From: Conchiformibius sp.
Lineage (GTDB): Bacteria; Pseudomonadota; Gammaproteobacteria; Burkholderiales; Neisseriaceae
DNA length: 64,000 nucleotides
Assembly: GCA_029984035.1 (NCBI GenBank)
Contig: JASBYJ010000008.1
Span: 1 to 64,000, forward strand
Direction: 5' to 3'
The notes under the pieces: generated by a model
The model's input: the letters and a program-made list of their open reading frames with translations, nothing else
Told to the model about the DNA's origin: nothing
The model's database searches: none
In this document: in pieces, positions 33,627 through 40,472 of the stretch
How positions within the stretch are numbered: the first letter of the stretch is position 1
Layout: each line of letters begins with the position of its first letter
Translations under genes and position numbers: made by a program

Positions 33627-34499
33627 GTGGGCATCAATGTCAACCTTAATCGTGCTGATGAAGCAGGCAGACTGATATGGGATAGCGACCCCAATAAAAA
33701 CTGGTGGGGCAACCGTATGGATGATGTGCGCGGTATTATCCAAGGTGCGGCCAACCCGTTTATTACCGGTTTACAAGGATTGGGCGTTGGAGCGGCTACC
33801 GACAGCGTGGTTACACCCGTTACAGATGCCTCCGCCCAGAGTACTTTGCAGGGCATTCATGCACTCGGGAAGTTAAGCACCGAAGCACAACTTGAGGCTG
33901 CAACCACATTACAAGACAGTGCTTTTGCAGTAAAAGACAGCATTAATTCCGCCAAACAATGGGCTGATGCCCATCCGAATATAACTGCAACAGCCCAAAC
34001 TGCTCTTTCCGGAGCAGAGGCTGCAGGTACGGTTTGGGTCGGTAAAAAAGTAGAAGTCAATCCGACCAAATGGGATTGGGTTAGAAATACCAGCTATGAA
34101 ACACCTACTGCCCGCCCTATGCAGACTTTAGATGGGGAAATGGCTGGGGGAAATAGACCTATTAAACCCAGTACATCATCTCAACCTAATTTTTCAACCT
34201 ATCCATATACTGATTCAATGGCTGATAAGAAATTCACTCAATTAGTTGATAGTGTTCGCGTGAATGGTTTTACTAATCCTAATATTAAATATGTGGATAT
34301 CAATGGTGAAGCCTATATTGTCCATGGAAATAATCGGGTTCGTGCTGCCAAATATTTAAATAGGGAAAATGAATTAAAATATCATAAGGTAGAATTACCA
34401 GTGGAAGGTACAAATTTTAAAACAGAACATGATGTGCTAGAAGCCGCTTCTCAAAACACAAAACCACCTAGATATCGTGATAATAAAGGAAAAAAATAA
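33627..34499 (+). CDS. Truncated mafB cassette with ParB-like toxin domain
   Basis: This 290-codon frame opens at a GTG without a clear ribosome-binding site. It lacks the signal peptide and first 175 residues of MafB. Residues 9-170 repeat the MafB constant region (NRADEAGRLIWD to RPMQTLDG). After about residue 175 the sequence is new: KFTQLVDSVRVNGFTNPNIK, then YVDINGEAYIVHGNNRVRAA and KYLNRE. The GNNRVRAAKYL box is that of ParB-like nuclease folds, several of which serve as toxins. It is probably silent until recombined behind a full mafB. Its stop overlaps the next gene by one base (TAATG). Confidence 0.75.
   Translation: MGINVNLNRADEAGRLIWDSDPNKNWWGNRMDDVRGIIQGAANPFITGLQGLGVGAATDSVVTPVTDASAQSTLQGIHALGKLSTEAQLEAATTLQDSAFAVKDSINSAKQWADAHPNITATAQTALSGAEAAGTVWVGKKVEVNPTKWDWVRNTSYETPTARPMQTLDGEMAGGNRPIKPSTSSQPNFSTYPYTDSMADKKFTQLVDSVRVNGFTNPNIKYVDINGEAYIVHGNNRVRAAKYLNRENELKYHKVELPVEGTNFKTEHDVLEAASQNTKPPRYRDNKGKK
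33651..34155 (+). repeat. mafB constant-region repeat, copy 2
   Basis: This stretch matches 30924-31425 of the intact mafB from the RADEAG codons to the MQTL codons, with scattered base changes. It is the homology arm upstream of the ParB-like toxin domain. Confidence 0.85.
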
Positions 34500-35059
34500 T
34501 GGCAGCATGGCATTATAGATGTGAGTTGGTTCCGATAGCTAATTTTCTGAAATACCATTCTGTCATCCCTGAACGAATAAAATTAGATGTTGAAGATTCA
34601 GAATATATAGATTATTGGGATATGAAAACCTCCCTTGTTGAGAAAATAAAGCAAGATTTTTCTACATATTATTTATGTACTGAGACTTGGGGAAACAGTA
34701 TTAGCTTCACTAATTCTGTTGATAGTATGATTAAAGTATTTCCTGATAACGTTAGTATTGATAATAAATTGTTTCATGAATTTTATGATAGTGTAGTTGA
34801 AGTATTCCCTGATAGCGTTAGCTGCAAACTTAATTTGTTTTATGTAGATATGAAATTTCTGGGTGTTTTGGCGAATGTTACAAAAGCAAATAAATGTTTG
34901 TTTACTTCCGTAACCGAAAACAGAAAAGTTTTTGAACCTACGTTGGAAAATTTGTTATATGAGATGAAACATTCTCAAAAACATATTTTTCTAACAAAAT
35001 GGAGAGACAGCTCAGCAGATAGGAGGATAAAACGAATGGCTTTACCAAACAACTTCTAA
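34499..35059 (+). CDS. Putative immunity protein for the ParB-like toxin
   Basis: This 186-residue acidic protein starts AAWHYRCELVPIANFLKYHS and is coupled (TAATG) to the toxin cassette before it, so it is the likely cognate immunity protein. A shortened paralogue lies at 35759-36229. Compared with that copy, it has an extra segment around residues 85-105 that repeats VFPDNVS/VFPDSVS. Its last residues (RIKRMALPNNF) come from reading into a copy of the mafI start. Family not recognised. Confidence 0.62.
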   Translation: MAAWHYRCELVPIANFLKYHSVIPERIKLDVEDSEYIDYWDMKTSLVEKIKQDFSTYYLCTETWGNSISFTNSVDSMIKVFPDNVSIDNKLFHEFYDSVVEVFPDSVSCKLNLFYVDMKFLGVLANVTKANKCLFTSVTENRKVFEPTLENLLYEMKHSQKHIFLTKWRDSSADRRIKRMALPNNF

Positions 35060-35100
35060 AATTTGCCTAATGCTTACCGAGTTAAGAAATACTTTAAAAA
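35036..35100 (+). pseudogene. Copy of the mafI 5' end (out of frame)
   Basis: ATGGCTTTACCAAACAACTT and the bases to about 35100 repeat the start of mafI at 31910 but with one CAAA unit instead of three (eight bases fewer), so the frame stops after MALPNNF. The homology fades within about 65 bases, just before a decayed uptake sequence. Confidence 0.7.
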
Positions 35101-35142
35101 CGCACTTATTGATTTTCAGACTGCCTGAAAACCGCGTAGCAA

Positions 35143-35330
35143 TGGGTGAAGTTAAAGCAAACCCACAAGGTACAACTCCTGCAAAAATACCTCCTATGTC
35201 TGATACTAAAAATGGTTGGTTAGCAGAAGACGGTTGGGTTAAGCGTGTTCAAAATGTAAATAATGTTGAGATACATTACATTGAAAATACAAAAACTGGG
35301 GAAAAAACAGATTTTAAGTTTAAGGATTAG
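35143..35330 (+). pseudogene. Toxin C-terminal relic of unknown type
   Basis: The frame to 35330 reads GEVKANPQGTTPAKIPPMSD, then TKNGWLAEDGWVKRVQNVNN and VEIHYIENTKTGEKTDFKF. It has no proper start, lies behind a mafI-start copy and a mutated uptake sequence, and is followed three bases later by a small acidic gene. It looks like the end of a polymorphic toxin left as a donor cassette; I do not recognise the fold. Confidence 0.5.
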
Positions 35331-35332
35331 TC

Positions 35333-35656
35333 ATGTTTTTAGATGATTTAAATGATTTTTTAGATGATTTAAATACAAATCCTATTACTGACGAATGGTA
35401 TATGTCAAATTTTGCTGACAAACATATTAAAATTTTGGAAAGTTATGAGGCCTTTGATATTTTAAAACAGTTTGTTATTTATATGATTGAAAAATATGAT
35501 GAAAAATCAGAGTATGAAATCGTAGAAATATTGCGATATTTAAAATATCAAGCAAATACTAATGAGAAATTTTATAGAGATATACAAAAACAGAAAATAA
35601 TGGAATTGTATAAGCAGGAAAACAGTCAAAATATTTTAAATGAAATTTTTCGCTAA
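35333..35656 (+). CDS. Putative immunity protein
   Basis: A 107-residue, strongly acidic protein starting MFLDDLNDFLDDLNTNP, mostly helical by composition (YEIVEILRYLKYQ). It begins three bases after the toxin tail that stops at 35330, the usual toxin-immunity spacing. The family is not recognised; the immunity role is inferred from position, size and charge. Confidence 0.55.
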   Translation: MFLDDLNDFLDDLNTNPITDEWYMSNFADKHIKILESYEAFDILKQFVIYMIEKYDEKSEYEIVEILRYLKYQANTNEKFYRDIQKQKIMELYKQENSQNILNEIFR

Positions 35657-35758
35657 TGAGCCATAAGGCAATGGATACATCTAACTAGATGGGCATGTAG
35701 GGAGGCCCACCTTCCAAAATTTAAAACAGCCAATGTAGCGTGGTAAAGGAGGAAGATA

Positions 35759-36229
35759 ATGGCAGCGTGGCATTATAGATGTGAAGTAGTTCCCATAACT
35801 AATTTTCTGAAATACCATTCTGTCATTCCTCAACAAATAGATTTAAATGTTGAAAATTCAGAATATATAGATTATTGGGATATTGAAGCACCGCTTATTG
35901 AAAAAATAAAACAGGATTTTTCTATATATTATTCAGGTACAGAAACATGGGGGAATGGCATTAGTTTTGCTAATTTCACTGATAGTGCTGTTGAAGTATT
36001 TCCTGATTACATTGACTGCAAACTGAATTTGTTAAACGTAGATAGCAAATTTCTTCGGGTTCTAGCAGATATTACCAAAGCGAATAAGTGCTTATTTACT
36101 TGTTCAACCGAAAACGGAAAAGTTTTTGAACCTACGTTGGAAAATTTGTTATATGAGATGAAACATTCTCAAAAACATATTTTTCTAACAAAATGGAGAA
36201 ACGGGTCGGTAGATAGGAGGATAAAATGA
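35759..36229 (+). CDS. Paralogue of the ParB-like toxin's immunity protein
   Basis: The 156 residues are a near-copy of the protein at 34499: AAWHYRCEVVPITNFLKYHS at the start and FEPTLENLLYEMKHSQKHIF near the end. It lacks a 20-residue internal segment found there. It has an excellent ribosome-binding site (AAAGGAGGAAGATA) but no toxin before it, so it is an orphan. Two diverged immunity copies could protect against two variants of the toxin. Confidence 0.6.
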   Translation: MAAWHYRCEVVPITNFLKYHSVIPQQIDLNVENSEYIDYWDIEAPLIEKIKQDFSIYYSGTETWGNGISFANFTDSAVEVFPDYIDCKLNLLNVDSKFLRVLADITKANKCLFTCSTENGKVFEPTLENLLYEMKHSQKHIFLTKWRNGSVDRRIK

Positions 36230-36290
36230 ATGGCTTTACCAAACAACTTCTAAAATTTGCCTAATGCTTACCGAGTTAGGGAATGCTTTA
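36230..36290 (+). pseudogene. Second copy of the mafI 5' end (out of frame)
   Basis: Begins ATGGCTTTACCAAACAACTT with the same single CAAA unit as the copy at 35036 and continues with the mafI-like CTTACCGAGTTAGGGAATGC. It too is followed by GTTGATTTTCAGACTGCCTG, a mutated uptake sequence. Confidence 0.7.
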
Positions 36291-36331
36291 AAAACGCACT
36301 TGTTGATTTTCAGACTGCCTGAAAACCGCGT

Positions 36332-36492
36332 ACAAAAACAGCAAAATAGATATTCGTCCCAACGGAGAAGTGATAAGAACTCAAAGAGTATGGAGAACCG
36401 ATGGGGTACAAGGAAAATATCCCCAACGACAAGATTATGAAGGGAAACCATTACCAGACAATAATCATCATTCTGGATATTTTGTGAAATGA
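36332..36492 (+). pseudogene. Toxin C-terminal relic of unknown type
   Basis: A frame without a start reads KIDIRPNGEVIRTQRVWRTD, then GVQGKYPQRQDYEGKPLPDN and NHHSGYFVK, ending at 36492. The stop overlaps the next ATG (ATGA). The histidine pair near the end is the only candidate catalytic feature I can see. It is likely the last 50 residues of a polymorphic toxin kept as a silent cassette. Confidence 0.5.
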
Positions 36493-36803
36493 ACAAAAGT
36501 AATATTTTTAAAAATGTAAGTTTATATGAAATAATATTTTCCGATAATGGCAGAACTATTACATTATCTTTTACAGATACAATTAAAGGTAACTATTTTG
36601 GATATATAAAATGTAGTAATATTTTGGGCTTTAAATTAGATATAAATAGTTTTGTAGATTATGAAGATAAAGAGGATAGCTTATTTCCTTTATTTATACC
36701 TGAAATTGAGTTATATAAACACCAATCTTATAGTGAAATTATTATTGATGTAGGGGTTGTCATACAAATATCTGCTCAAATCATTGACTATAAACAATCC
36801 TAA
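36489..36803 (+). CDS. Putative immunity protein
   Basis: A 104-residue acidic, beta-rich looking protein (MNKSNIFKNVSLYEIIFSDN, later YSEIIIDVGVVIQISAQII). It overlaps the stop of the toxin tail before it by four bases, strong evidence that the two form a toxin-immunity pair. The family is not recognised. Confidence 0.58.
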   Translation: MNKSNIFKNVSLYEIIFSDNGRTITLSFTDTIKGNYFGYIKCSNILGFKLDINSFVDYEDKEDSLFPLFIPEIELYKHQSYSEIIIDVGVVIQISAQIIDYKQS

Positions 36804-36804
36804 A

Positions 36805-36860
36805 TATCAACTCACAGGCAGATTTTGCTAGACATATTGAAAATGTTGTTGCCAACCTAT
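36805..36860 (+). pseudogene. Scrap of a CdiA/FhaB-like toxin domain
   Basis: About 17 codons read NSQADFARHIENVVAN. In CdiA/FhaB-like toxins a helix of this kind precedes the SNGRTAYWD ending, which is seen at 33181. The two pieces could come from one original gene split by rearrangement. Too short to be sure. Confidence 0.3.
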
Positions 36861-36895
36861 GCTGCCTGAAAACCTTACCCAATAAGAGAACTGAA

Positions 36896-37063
36896 ATGAG
36901 CACTGTTGTACTAGACTACCGCATTCCCGAATTTGGAACTGAGTAGGAAGCTAACGATTACGATACTTAGTTGGCCGAAACGGTTAAAGAAACCAGAAAA
37001 TCGCAAACTTTTAGCCACGATGAGGCTTTAGCACATTTTTATGCCAAACGCATTCAACGTATG
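36896..37063 (+). pseudogene. Relic of a PaaA2-like stability-determinant antitoxin
   Basis: From the ATG at 36896 one frame reads MSTVVLDYRIPEFGTE, stop, EANDYDT, stop, then LAETVKETRKSQTFSHDEAL and AHFYAKRIQRME. This resembles PaaA2-type antitoxins (EFETxEQxxxYxxWLxxKVxxxxxxxxxxxxHDEVxxxxxxRxxKM). The two TAG codons stand where Gln and Trp are expected. No ParE-type toxin follows; the frame runs into the mafB repeat copy 3 instead. It is likely a junction scar from a plasmid-type addiction module. Confidence 0.55.
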
Positions 37064-37065
37064 GA

Positions 37066-37650
37066 AACGTTGTACCTCAGGCTCCGTTTTCTGAAAGATG
37101 GCAGACAGAAAATGCTGAAGCTATGCTGGATTTTTTCCAGCGTACTGATGAAGCAGGCAGACTGATATGGGATAACGACCCCAATAAAAATTGGTGGGGT
37201 AACCGCATGGATGATGTGCGCGGCATTATCCATGCTTCTGCTATGAATCCGCTCATGACCGGCTTTCAAGGATTGGGCATTGGAGCGGTTACCGACAGCG
37301 TGGTTACACCCGTTACAGATGCCTCCGCCCAAAGTACTTTACAGGGTATTCATGCACTAGGGAAGTTAAGTACCGAAGCGCAACTTGCTGCTGCAACGGC
37401 ATTGCAGGACAGTGCATTTGCAGTTAAAGACAGTATCCATTCTGCGAAACAATGGGCGGATGCCAATCCGAACATTGCAGCTACTGCCCAAACAGTTCTT
37501 GTGGGAGCGGAAGCTATAGGTACGGTTTGGGGTGGGAAGAAAGTAGAACTTAATCCGACTAAATGGGATTGGGTTAAAAATACTGATTATAAAACACCTG
37601 CTGTCCGCCCTATGCAGACTTTGGATGGGGAAATGGCTGGGGGGAATAAA
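37066..37650 (+). repeat. mafB constant-region repeat, copy 3
   Basis: Matches 30850-31425 of the intact mafB, nearly base for base over 37350-37640. It is the longest of the silent copies at its left side (includes FSERWQTENAEA). Confidence 0.85.
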
Positions 37651-37998
37651 CCGCCTAAACCCATTACTTCCAACGGCAAAGCTGAAAAAAGAAAACAAAA
37701 TTTTGAGCGGTTTAGTATTAACTGGGATTCGGCAAGTTTTGATTCAGTGTACAAAAAACTAACTCCCAATGCACTTGGTATTTTAAGCCATGATAAAGTT
37801 AAAACTCAATATACTAGTTTAGATGGCAAAATTACAATTATCAAAGATAATGAAAACAACTATTTTAGAATCTATGATAATTCACGAAAACAGTACCTTG
37901 ATTCAAATGGTAATGTTGTGAAAACCGGTCATTTACAAGGTAAGCAAGCAAGAGATTATTTACAACAAAAAACCCATATCAGAGACTTAGACGAATGA
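37123..37998 (+). CDS. Truncated mafB cassette with an unrecognised toxin domain
   Basis: The 291-codon frame opens at an ATG inside the MafB constant region (MLDFFQRTDEAGRLIWD); homology to mafB in the same frame begins upstream at about 37066. After residue 180 the sequence is unique: KRKQNFERFSINWDSASFDS, VKTQYTSLDGKITIIKDNEN and NYFRIYDNSRKQYLDSNGNV. A segment with YFRIYD and QYLD occurs at the end of various polymorphic toxins, but I cannot name the activity. There is no signal peptide, so it should be silent as placed. Its stop overlaps the next ATG. Confidence 0.68.
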   Translation: MLDFFQRTDEAGRLIWDNDPNKNWWGNRMDDVRGIIHASAMNPLMTGFQGLGIGAVTDSVVTPVTDASAQSTLQGIHALGKLSTEAQLAAATALQDSAFAVKDSIHSAKQWADANPNIAATAQTVLVGAEAIGTVWGGKKVELNPTKWDWVKNTDYKTPAVRPMQTLDGEMAGGNKPPKPITSNGKAEKRKQNFERFSINWDSASFDSVYKKLTPNALGILSHDKVKTQYTSLDGKITIIKDNENNYFRIYDNSRKQYLDSNGNVVKTGHLQGKQARDYLQQKTHIRDLDE

Positions 37999-38351
37999 AT
38001 GAGCGCAACCTATTGATTTTTTGCTTAAAAGATAATGTTTCAATTAGTGAGTATGCTGAAATGGTTGATTGGGCTTATAAAAACATTCAATCTGAAACGG
38101 TTATAGAAATTATGGAAAGTCAAGTTGTTGAATATCAAGATCGTGGATTATGGGAGTACATTTCTGAAATTACTGATAATTGGCTATTTGGACCAACTGA
38201 GGGGGATTGGCTAACAGATAAGGAAAGTATTTTGGCTGTAAAAGGAAAATTACAACATTCAGATTTTTCTACAGATTCCTTAGTAAAAAATATTATCTAT
38301 GTACTTGAATATGCTATAAAATATGAAAAAACAGTAATTTTTCATTTTTGA
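37995..38351 (+). CDS. Putative immunity protein for the 37123 toxin domain
   Basis: This 118-residue acidic protein (isoleucine- and glutamate-rich, with GLWEYISEITDNWLFGPTEG) starts four bases before the toxin frame stops (ATGA overlap). The pairing is therefore strong, although the family is not recognised. No membrane segment or signal peptide, so a cytoplasmic immunity protein is expected. Confidence 0.62.
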   Translation: MNERNLLIFCLKDNVSISEYAEMVDWAYKNIQSETVIEIMESQVVEYQDRGLWEYISEITDNWLFGPTEGDWLTDKESILAVKGKLQHSDFSTDSLVKNIIYVLEYAIKYEKTVIFHF

Positions 38352-38505
38352 AACTAATCTAATTTGTCTGGTGTCTTAATTGCTTTAAAATTGGCTGGGA
38401 CATTGATTTATTACCAGTATCAAAACCAACCAACGAAAGTTTCTGCCTACCGTCAGCGGGAAGTTGTTTTTATACCGCTCCATATCCCACTCATTATCAC
38501 GGCTG

Positions 38506-38619
38506 GGAGAAGCTATCCAGCTGCGAATTAGCAGGCAAGAAACACAAAAAGGAGTTCCGGAAGGTTAAGGCCAAAGATTTCCTAATGGCAGTATTTATGA
38601 TCCAAAGATAACAAAATGA
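38506..38619 (+). pseudogene. Toxin tail relic, copy 1
   Basis: Reads LGEAIQLRISRQETQKGVPE, G, stop, GQRFPNGSIYD, ending at the immunity start. It is nearly identical to the tail at 39103-39288, but a TAA replaces the Trp codon of that copy. Bases before it (38400-38500) are non-coding. Confidence 0.55.
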
Positions 38620-38990
38620 TTACTCAAAATAAATTTAATTTATATCCGGTTAATATGCTGCCTGAAGGGTTTTGTTATCCTGAGAAATACGTTTGTATCT
38701 CTAATGATACATCTTTAATACCTTATATTCAGCTACACAATTTTCATTGGTGGTTTGAGGATTATGGAACAGAAGGAGCAGAAGTAGCTTATATGTTCAG
38801 AAATTCTATCCTTCCTGATTTAAATCTTATCCCATATGCTAATAATGGAGAATGGGAAGCTTATTTTAACGGTAATGATGTATCAGGAAATCCTAGAGTT
38901 ATTGTCATTAATTTAGATAATATAGAAAACTATGAAATTTTTAATAGTTTTGAAGAGTGGTTGGAATTGGCAATTAAGGATGTTTGGTAG
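38616..38990 (+). CDS. SUKH (SMI1/KNR4)-type immunity protein
   Basis: The 124 residues have the SUKH pattern: LPEGFCYPEKYVCI, FHWWFEDYG, then NLIPYANNGEWEAYFNGNDV and NPRVIVINLDN. SUKH proteins are common immunity proteins to nuclease toxins. It overlaps the toxin relic stop (ATGA). The paralogue at 39272 has the same length and about half its residues in common, following a matching toxin tail. Confidence 0.75.
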   Translation: MITQNKFNLYPVNMLPEGFCYPEKYVCISNDTSLIPYIQLHNFHWWFEDYGTEGAEVAYMFRNSILPDLNLIPYANNGEWEAYFNGNDVSGNPRVIVINLDNIENYEIFNSFEEWLELAIKDVW

Positions 38991-39102
38991 CAACTGTATT
39001 TTTAACTCTGTCAAACAAAAATACAGTTGCTACGACTTAATAGTATCGGAAATGAAAAAACAACAAGAAAGGATTGGAAAACCAGTAAACTTTGATGACT
39101 GA

Positions 39103-39288
39103 TTGTCATTAAAAGAGAAAATTAGGTTTAAGCATGATGGTGTTGAGCCTCAAACTTGGGGAGAAGCTATCCAGCTGCGAATTAGCAGGCAAGAAACACA
39201 AAAAGGAGTTCCAGAAGGTTGGAGCCAAAGATTTCCTAACGGAAGTATTTATGATGTAAAGATAATTCAAAATGATAAAACAAAATAG
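39103..39288 (+). pseudogene. Toxin tail relic, copy 2
   Basis: The frame reads LKEKIRFKHDGVEPQTWGEA, IQLRISRQETQKGVPEGWSQ and RFPNGSIYDVKIIQNDKTK, with no ATG start (first codon TTG) and a stop just before it. It overlaps the following SUKH gene by 17 bases. The better-kept twin of the relic at 38506; the toxin class is not recognised. Confidence 0.58.
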
Positions 39289-39646
39289 TTTTGTTCCTTA
39301 TCCTGAAGCAGGGTTACCTAAAGGATTTAAATATCCGCAAAGTTATTTAAAACTAGCCCAATCCACTCATACCATTAATTATGATGATAAATATTCTTTT
39401 CCTTGGTGGTTTGAAAATGCAGAAAGAGATATATCAGAAGTAATTGATATTTATTTTAAAATAACTGGTATTCCACACCTATTACCTTTTGCTAGAAACC
39501 AAGAGTGGGCAGCTTGTTTTGATATTTCAGATAAATCAAATAATCCTAAAATTATAGTGATTGATTTGGATAACACCGGATATTATGAGATTTTTGAAGA
39601 TTTTGATACTTGGCTAAAAGAAGCAGAAAGTGATGGTTGGACATAA
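39272..39646 (+). CDS. SUKH (SMI1/KNR4)-type immunity protein, second copy
   Basis: The 124 residues parallel the protein at 38616: LPKGFKYPQSYLKL, FPWWFENAERDISEV, then LLPFARNQEWAACFDISDKS and NPKIIVIDLDNTGYYEIFED. The last gene of the cassette array; the next gene is on the other strand. The start lies within the toxin tail, so the pair is translationally coupled. Confidence 0.78.
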   Translation: MIKQNSFVPYPEAGLPKGFKYPQSYLKLAQSTHTINYDDKYSFPWWFENAERDISEVIDIYFKITGIPHLLPFARNQEWAACFDISDKSNNPKIIVIDLDNTGYYEIFEDFDTWLKEAESDGWT

Positions 39647-39651
39647 ACCGC

Positions 39652-40203
39652 CTATTTCAAATCCGCCACACAATACCTATCACCTTTTTTGCCATAATTG
39701 CATTGCGTCTCAATGACTTTAACGCACGTTTGTTTGCCACAATAGCTGACTTGTAATCGGTTCAGGTTTTCCGACCTCTCGATTTGGGTATTGAGCAGTT
39801 CTACTTGCCGCGTTCGGCTGCGGATTTCGTCCAAACTTGGAACAAACCACCAAATAAAAGCAGCAACCATAGCCATAAACACGGCATAGCCGCCAAAATA
39901 CCAAAGCCCGTTACGCCAATTTAACTCGTGTTTTACGGCATAAAGTTTGTCGGTTACGCTGTCTATTCTGTGAAAATACGTTTCTAGTGCGCTATTTTGC
40001 GTTTTTAGCGCGTTTCTAAGCTCATCTGTTACTACCCTATTGGCCACACTGGCAATACTGTTTCTGAATAATTCTAGGTCTGTCTGCTCGCGTTCTAAAA
40101 TTTCGATGGCTTTTTGAATGCTTTCATCGTTGAGTTTTACTTTTTCTGACAAGGCAACAACCATCTCTAACAGTAGCAGTTCTGTTTCTTCTTGGTTACT
40201 CAT
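39652..40203 (-). CDS. Plasmid mobilisation accessory protein (MobB/MbeB-like), putative
   Basis: This 183-residue protein has a coiled-coil N-terminal half (LLLLEMVVALSEKVKLNDES and so on), a membrane span near residues 100-118 (YFGGYAVFMAMVAAFIWWFV) and a small C-terminal cysteine-containing part. Coiled coil plus membrane span next to a MobA/MobL relaxase gene is the layout of mobilisation accessory proteins that stabilise the relaxosome. It overlaps the next upstream ORF by four bases. Assignment rests mainly on layout and neighbours. Confidence 0.55.
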   Translation of the reverse strand: MSNQEETELLLLEMVVALSEKVKLNDESIQKAIEILEREQTDLELFRNSIASVANRVVTDELRNALKTQNSALETYFHRIDSVTDKLYAVKHELNWRNGLWYFGGYAVFMAMVAAFIWWFVPSLDEIRSRTRQVELLNTQIERSENLNRLQVSYCGKQTCVKVIETQCNYGKKGDRYCVADLK

Positions 40204-40463
40204 CTTTCAAATCCTATGCTGTGCTGTTTTTTCTGTGCTTGCCGTTCTTGTTCGGCTCTTTGTCTTTCTTGTCCTCTTTGTGCTGCCCGCTCGGCTAATC
40301 GTACTTGCAGGCTGCTTTGTGCGTTCGCCAATAGCTCGCTTTTGCTCTGTTCTTTTTCCTGCTGTGCCTGTACGTTATAGGCTTTGCGTTCGTCGTTCTG
40401 TCTGCTGATATCGGTCTTTTTTCCCTTCCTGCGCATGGCGGTTACTTTTGCGCCTTCGTGCAT
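40200..40463 (-). CDS. Small charged protein of the mob module
   Basis: An 87-residue, very charged protein rich in K, R, Q and E (ERAAQRGQERQRAEQERQAQ) with no hydrophobic segment. It lies between the MobA/MobL fragment and the MobB-like gene and overlaps the latter by four bases. It may be a separate mob protein or the displaced C-terminal tail of the relaxase. Confidence 0.45.
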   Translation of the reverse strand: MHEGAKVTAMRRKGKKTDISRQNDERKAYNVQAQQEKEQSKSELLANAQSSLQVRLAERAAQRGQERQRAEQERQAQKKQHSIGFER

Positions 40464-40472
40464 TTGAGCTAC

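Noticed and set aside
38370..38500. Similarity of AACGAAAGTTTCTGCCT near 38440 to a stretch near 29145
   Set aside because: Only about 40 bases with gaps are alike; I could not extend it, so I did not call it a repeat.
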